A stretch of DNA of 56,501 nucleotides from NCBI RefSeq assembly GCF_002119405.1, contig NZ_MTBG01000023.1:1-56501 (forward strand), given 5' to 3'. Below are positions 53,196 to 56,501 of this stretch, piece by piece. Every line of letters begins with the position of its first letter. Position 1 is the first letter of the stretch. A program made the position numbers and the translations under genes. The stretch comes from Pseudoruegeria sp. SK021 (GTDB lineage Bacteria; Pseudomonadota; Alphaproteobacteria; Rhodobacterales; Rhodobacteraceae). Under the pieces are notes generated by a model. That model had not been told where the DNA came from. It searched no databases and was given only the letters and a program-made list of their open reading frames with translations.

Positions 53196-54250
53196 GATTT
53201 TCGTCCCTTCGTGAGGATCAGCACCATGAAGAAGGGCACGCCCACCAATGCGGTAATCACGCCGATTGGCAGGACTGCGCCCGGCAGCAGCGCTTTGGAG
53301 AGGACCGAGGTGGCCGACAGGATCGCAGCCCCCGCCAACATCGCCCCGGGCAGGAAGAATCGCTGGTCCTCGCCAAGAAGCAACCGCGCTACATGCGGTC
53401 CGACGATGCCGATGAATCCAATGGTGCCGACGAAGGACACGGGCACGGCCGCCAAGAGCGAGACCAGGAATAGGGCTTCCAAACGAAGTCGCTTGACCGG
53501 TACGCCCATTGCGGCGGCGCGGGTTTCGCCCAGACGGATGGCGGTCAGTGCCCAAGCGCGACGGGCAAAGAGCGGCGCACAGATCGCCAGAATAACTGCC
53601 GTGACCGCAACTTTGCCCCAGGTGGCCTTGGTTAAACTGCCCATGGTCCAGAAGACCACGGCAGACAGCGCTTGTTCCGAGGCGAAGTACTGCAAAAGCG
53701 CCAGTGCCGCGTTGAAGGTAAAGACCAGCGCGATACCCAGAAGGACAATGGTTTCTACTGTTACGCCGCGCAAGGTCGAGAGGCCGAAGATCAGCAGGGC
53801 GGCGGCCATGGCCATGGCGAAGGCATTGACCGGCACCATTAGCCAGAGCGCCGCGGGAAACAGTGCCACCCCCAACACCATGGCCAATGCCGCGCCGAAA
53901 CTGGCCGCCGCCGACAGGCCCAAGGTAAAGGGGCTGGCCAGCGGGTTGGCAAGGATGGTCTGCATCTGCGCCCCAGCCAGTGACAGGCTGGCCCCCACGG
54001 TAACGGCCAGAAGGGCCATCGGCATCCTGATATCCCAGATCACCACGCGCATCTGAAGGTCAGCTGCGCCCGGTGCAAGAATGGTCCGGAATACGTCAGA
54101 TATGGCATAGCGTGCAGGGCCGAGCGACACATCGATGGCGACGGACAACACAAGAAGGCCAGCCAGCCCGGCCAGAACGACAAGTCGACGTGCGACCCGT
54201 CCACGATAGTTTCCTGCATGTAGGGCAGGTTCGGTTGCTACGCTTGACAT
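53189..54250 (-). CDS. FecCD-type iron-chelate ABC permease
   Basis: 353 residues from ATG 54250, GAGGG eight bases upstream. About nine to ten membrane segments, with FecCD motifs RMPMALLAVTVGASLSLAGAQ, NPLASPFTLGLSAAASFGAA and VGTIGFIGIVGPHVAR. A single permease gene implies a homodimer. It imports ferric siderophore, heme or a cobalamin-like ligand; the binding protein next to it and the palindromic operator suggest iron. Confidence 0.92.
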   Translation of the reverse strand: MSSVATEPALHAGNYRGRVARRLVVLAGLAGLLVLSVAIDVSLGPARYAISDVFRTILAPGAADLQMRVVIWDIRMPMALLAVTVGASLSLAGAQMQTILANPLASPFTLGLSAAASFGAALAMVLGVALFPAALWLMVPVNAFAMAMAAALLIFGLSTLRGVTVETIVLLGIALVFTFNAALALLQYFASEQALSAVVFWTMGSLTKATWGKVAVTAVILAICAPLFARRAWALTAIRLGETRAAAMGVPVKRLRLEALFLVSLLAAVPVSFVGTIGFIGIVGPHVARLLLGEDQRFFLPGAMLAGAAILSATSVLSKALLPGAVLPIGVITALVGVPFFMVLILTKGRKSW

Positions 54251-54293
54251 GCGGCCCTCATGCAACGGGCGGGTTCTTGGCTGACCATCGACT

Positions 54294-55430
54294 TCAGTTG
54301 GTCTCGACGCTGTCCAAGGACACCCAATACCCGGGACGGTAATCGACGGGCAGGAACCGCGCGTGCAATTCTGCCAGTGTCGCCTCTGGGTCGAGGTCCA
54401 TAAACAGGTCCGGATGGAGCCACTTGGCCAGTTGCTGAACCGCAACAAAGCTGTAGGGCGTGTTGTAGAACTGGTGCCAAATCGCATGGACTTGGCCCGT
54501 CTCCACTGCCTTGACGCCGGTGAATGCCGGACGCTCCATCAGAGCGGCAAGTTTACGGCGAGCTTCATTTGCGTCAGCGCCGGGACCCACTGGGACCCAG
54601 GCACCGCCGGGAACATAGGCTTCCCAATTGCCGCCAGTCGCGATGATCTGGTCTGGGTCAGATGCGATGATCTGCTCGGGATTGACCGTGCCAAAAGTGC
54701 CCGGGATGAACGGCGACGCCATGTTCTCGCCGCCCGCCAATTCGACAAAACGACCGAAGTTGGCATTGCCGAAAGACATGCAGCAATCCTCGGAATATCC
54801 CGCGGCACGTTCAACGAAAGTCAGCGGTCGGTCGAGATCGGTCTGCGCCTCAATCACGTCGATAACGCGGGCCATTTGTGCCGCGTAGAAGTCATTGAAT
54901 TCTGCGGCACGATCGTCTTCGCCGAAGAGCGTTCCGATAATTTCCATTGACTGCGGCGTATGCTCAAACGGCTTTTCGCGGAAATCAACATAGACGATCG
55001 GAATGCCAACCTTGGCCAATTTTTCCTCGTATCCCGCCTCTTCCGTAGCCTGCTTGGCCTCGAGGTTCATCAGCATGACATCCGGGTTCAGCGCCACGGC
55101 CTGTTCGATGTCAAACGTGCCGTCCTTGAAGCCGCCAAACGTCGGGACGTCGGTGAGCTGGGGGAACTTCTCGACATAGGCGTCATAGCTTTCGGGCGAG
55201 GCTTGCTTCAGATCATCGCGCCAACCCACCACGCGCTCGAACGGGTTCTCCCCGTCGAGAACAGACGTGAAGAACACCTGCCGACCTTCGCCAAGGATCA
55301 CCCGCTGAACCGGCGCATCAACTGTAACCTTGCGACCAGCAATATCGGTCAGGGTGATGGGGTCGGCTTGCACAAGGCTGGCGGCGATTAGGCTCAGCGC
55401 GGAGGCGCCGAGATAGGCACGAAGGGTCAT
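54294..55430 (-). CDS. Periplasmic iron-chelate-binding protein (FecB/TroA-like)
   Basis: 378 residues with a signal peptide (about 1-22). The class III binding-protein pattern is clear: ITLTDIAGRKVTVDAPVQRVI, FDIEQAVALNPDVMLMNLEA, GIPIVYVDF and ASDPDQIIATGG. Near the middle is ERAAGYSEDCCMSFGNANFG with a Cys pair, found in relatives of this subgroup. First gene of the operon, 43 bases before the permease. It is longer than FecB, with an extended C-terminal lobe (YSFVAVQQLAKWLHPDLF). Confidence 0.92.
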   Translation of the reverse strand: MTLRAYLGASALSLIAASLVQADPITLTDIAGRKVTVDAPVQRVILGEGRQVFFTSVLDGENPFERVVGWRDDLKQASPESYDAYVEKFPQLTDVPTFGGFKDGTFDIEQAVALNPDVMLMNLEAKQATEEAGYEEKLAKVGIPIVYVDFREKPFEHTPQSMEIIGTLFGEDDRAAEFNDFYAAQMARVIDVIEAQTDLDRPLTFVERAAGYSEDCCMSFGNANFGRFVELAGGENMASPFIPGTFGTVNPEQIIASDPDQIIATGGNWEAYVPGGAWVPVGPGADANEARRKLAALMERPAFTGVKAVETGQVHAIWHQFYNTPYSFVAVQQLAKWLHPDLFMDLDPEATLAELHARFLPVDYRPGYWVSLDSVETN

Positions 55431-55482
55431 TACAGGAACCTCGTTAAAATGAATGTACGGCTCCAGTAAGGAGACCTAGTAT

Positions 55483-55508
55483 TTTAGTCAACATTAATAT
55501 TGACAAAA
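55483..55508. promoter_or_regulatory. Palindromic operator between the iron importer and methyltransferase
   Basis: Bases 55483-55508 form a near-perfect palindrome: TTT-N-GTCAA-N-ATTAAT-N-TTGAC-N-AAA, with 11 of 13 positions paired. It lies 53 bases upstream of the binding-protein start and 46 bases upstream of the methyltransferase start, in an AT-rich stretch. It is well placed to bind an iron-responsive repressor and to control both directions. The regulator (Fur/Mur, RirA, Irr or IscR) is not identified. Confidence 0.7.
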
Positions 55509-55553
55509 TTACTCGGGAATTTAATGACGACGAAAGTCATTCGGAGGGGCGTT

Positions 55554-56315
55554 ATGCCTGCAACATTCAACACCAACCGCGATCTGCGCGATGATATCCA
55601 AGATTATTGGTCCGACCGTGCTGCGACCTTTGATAACGATCCCGGCCACAAGATCGCGGACGGTGATGAGATGGCGGCGTGGCGGACACTGTTCCAGCGT
55701 CATCTGGGGGCTGGAGATGGTCGACGCCTGCTTGATCTTGCGTCCGGCACCGGTGAGATTGCGCGGCTGTGCCAAGGCATGGGGTTCGAAGTGACCGGCC
55801 TCGATTGGTCCGAGCCCATGCTCGAAAGGGCGCGCGCCAAACTGCCCGGTGTCAGATTCCTGCAAGCGGATGCCGAATGGACCATGCTGCCCGACAACAG
55901 CATGGATGTAATCGTCACCCGCCATTTGGTCTGGACCCTTGTCGACCCCCTCACAGCATTCGCGGAATGGCACAGGGTATTGGCACCGGGAGGGCAACTG
56001 CTGATCGTGGATGGCGATTTTGTCTCGAAAAGTTGGCTGTCCAAGGTGTTGGGACGCCTTGCGCCGGCGAAATCCCATAGTCCCCTCTCGCGGCACCACG
56101 AAATCCTATCGCGCGTCCACTTTTCCAACGGCGCGAGGGCCGAGGAGGTTGCCCGACTGCTCAGCCAGTCTGGCTTCGCGAATTTGACCGTGGACACGAA
56201 CATGAGGGCGATTCACCGGGCACAGTCTTCGCAGTTGGGCTGGCAAAAATCGCTCCTGCGACGGTGGGAACATCGCTACGCGGTTTGTGCAAGTAAGCCT
56301 GCCGAGCAAAAGTGA
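55554..56315 (+). CDS. SAM-dependent class I methyltransferase
   Basis: 253 residues from ATG 55554, GGAGGGG seven bases upstream; in-frame Met codons at 55524 and 55500 are less likely. Rossmann motif I LLDLASGTGEIARLC, motif II FEVTGLDWSEPML, and DADAEWTMLPDNSMDVIVTRH-like motif IV with VLAPGGQLLIVDGDF are typical of UbiE/COQ5-like enzymes. Divergent from the iron importer and sharing its palindrome, it may methylate an iron ligand or respond to iron. Substrate unknown. Confidence 0.88.
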   Translation: MPATFNTNRDLRDDIQDYWSDRAATFDNDPGHKIADGDEMAAWRTLFQRHLGAGDGRRLLDLASGTGEIARLCQGMGFEVTGLDWSEPMLERARAKLPGVRFLQADAEWTMLPDNSMDVIVTRHLVWTLVDPLTAFAEWHRVLAPGGQLLIVDGDFVSKSWLSKVLGRLAPAKSHSPLSRHHEILSRVHFSNGARAEEVARLLSQSGFANLTVDTNMRAIHRAQSSQLGWQKSLLRRWEHRYAVCASKPAEQK

Positions 56316-56351
56316 TCTTTTTTCGCCACCTTCCAGATGTTTGACCCCAGG

Positions 56352-56501
56352 GTGACTCTGTTGCACAAATCAGCTGACGAACGGTTCTCCCCTTTCCCGA
56401 GACGGATTTATCCCACGGCTGTCGTGACAGGGATGCCAAGGGCGGTGTAGCCGTTCAGGATCGCAATGCGCACCTGAACCTCAGCGACTTGGCGGTCAAA
56501 G
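56352..56501 (-). mobile_element. End of an IS5-family insertion sequence, cut by the window
   Basis: From about 56352 the sequence GACTCTGTTGCACAAATC resembles the terminal inverted repeat of IS5-type elements, and the transposase end follows. The outer boundary is approximate; no target duplication can be checked because the other end lies outside the window. Confidence 0.7.
56408..56501 (-). CDS. IS5-family transposase, C-terminal fragment
   Basis: The minus strand reads FDRQVAEVQVRIAILN, GYTALGIPVTTAVG then stop at 56408. This is the characteristic end of IS5-group (IS427/IS1031-like) DDE transposases common in Rhodobacterales. Only about 30 residues are in the window, so intactness cannot be judged. 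Confidence 0.85.
   Translation of the reverse strand, partial: FDRQVAEVQVRIAILNGYTALGIPVTTAVG

Overview
The window is a GC-rich stretch of an alphaproteobacterial chromosome, most likely Rhodobacterales (Roseobacter/Paracoccus-like). This is inferred from gene content and order: phaZ/phaC/phaP/phaR with CTGC-N3-GCAG PhaR boxes, an alr-mlaE-mlaF-pqiA string, a cob gene cluster, a HisJQMP-type transporter beside glutamylation enzymes, a large RTX protein, a DUF1127 mini-protein and an IS5-type transposase end. No rRNA, tRNA, CRISPR or prophage was seen. Most of it is ordinary, densely packed chromosome with many 4-nt ATGA stop/start overlaps.

Region by region. 1-5.7 kb: a truncated AI-2E-type permease, a 1177-residue secreted RTX protein (DUF4347, seven propeller-like repeats, two Ig-like repeats, RTX tail) and glyoxalase I. 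5.8-7.9 kb: a decayed thyX (flavin-dependent thymidylate synthase) followed by an intact thyA-folA pair that looks less GC-rich, which reads as replacement of one thymidylate route by another. 8.0-11.0 kb: an ArsC/Spx-like reductase and a minus-strand bufferin-type RiPP operon (BufA precursor, BufB/MNIO enzyme, BufC partner, DoxX membrane protein). 11.1-16.2 kb: thrS, a DUF1127 protein and a DUF3300/DUF2950 pair. The thrS upstream region carries five hexamers on an exact 11-bp period and a 13-bp inverted repeat. 16.3-19.3 kb: two alpha/beta hydrolases and a LacI-type regulator.

19.3-23.9 kb is the polyhydroxybutyrate locus (depolymerase, synthase, phasin, repressor) with visible PhaR operators before phaP and phaR. 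23.9-34.3 kb holds a LysR regulator and, on the minus strand, a roughly 9.5-kb run: four-gene polar amino-acid-type ABC transporter, two glutamine-synthetase-like gamma-glutamylation enzymes, a glutamine amidotransferase, an FAD amine oxidase and a DegT aminotransferase. The likely purpose is uptake and gamma-glutamyl catabolism of an amine or basic amino acid. 34.4-40.3 kb: a small ORF broken at a C7 run, TerB, a glycosyltransferase, a DMT exporter and alr-mlaE-mlaF-pqiA.

40.5-44.7 kb: cysS, a free-standing copy of the CysS C-terminal tail, citramalate synthase and an NDUFAF6/phytoene-synthase-like protein, all overlapping. 44.7-51.3 kb: an MFS transporter, cobB, cobA, cbiD, cobK, an AlkA-type glycosylase and a carboxylesterase. 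51.4-52.1 kb: a conserved HNH protein. 52.4-56.3 kb: an iron-chelate-type ABC importer divergent from a SAM methyltransferase, with a near-perfect palindrome between them. The window ends inside an IS5-family insertion sequence.

The strongest points for follow-up are the thyX to thyA-folA replacement, the bufferin operon, the CysS-tail duplicate, the 11-bp phased repeats upstream of thrS, and the palindrome shared by the iron transporter and methyltransferase.
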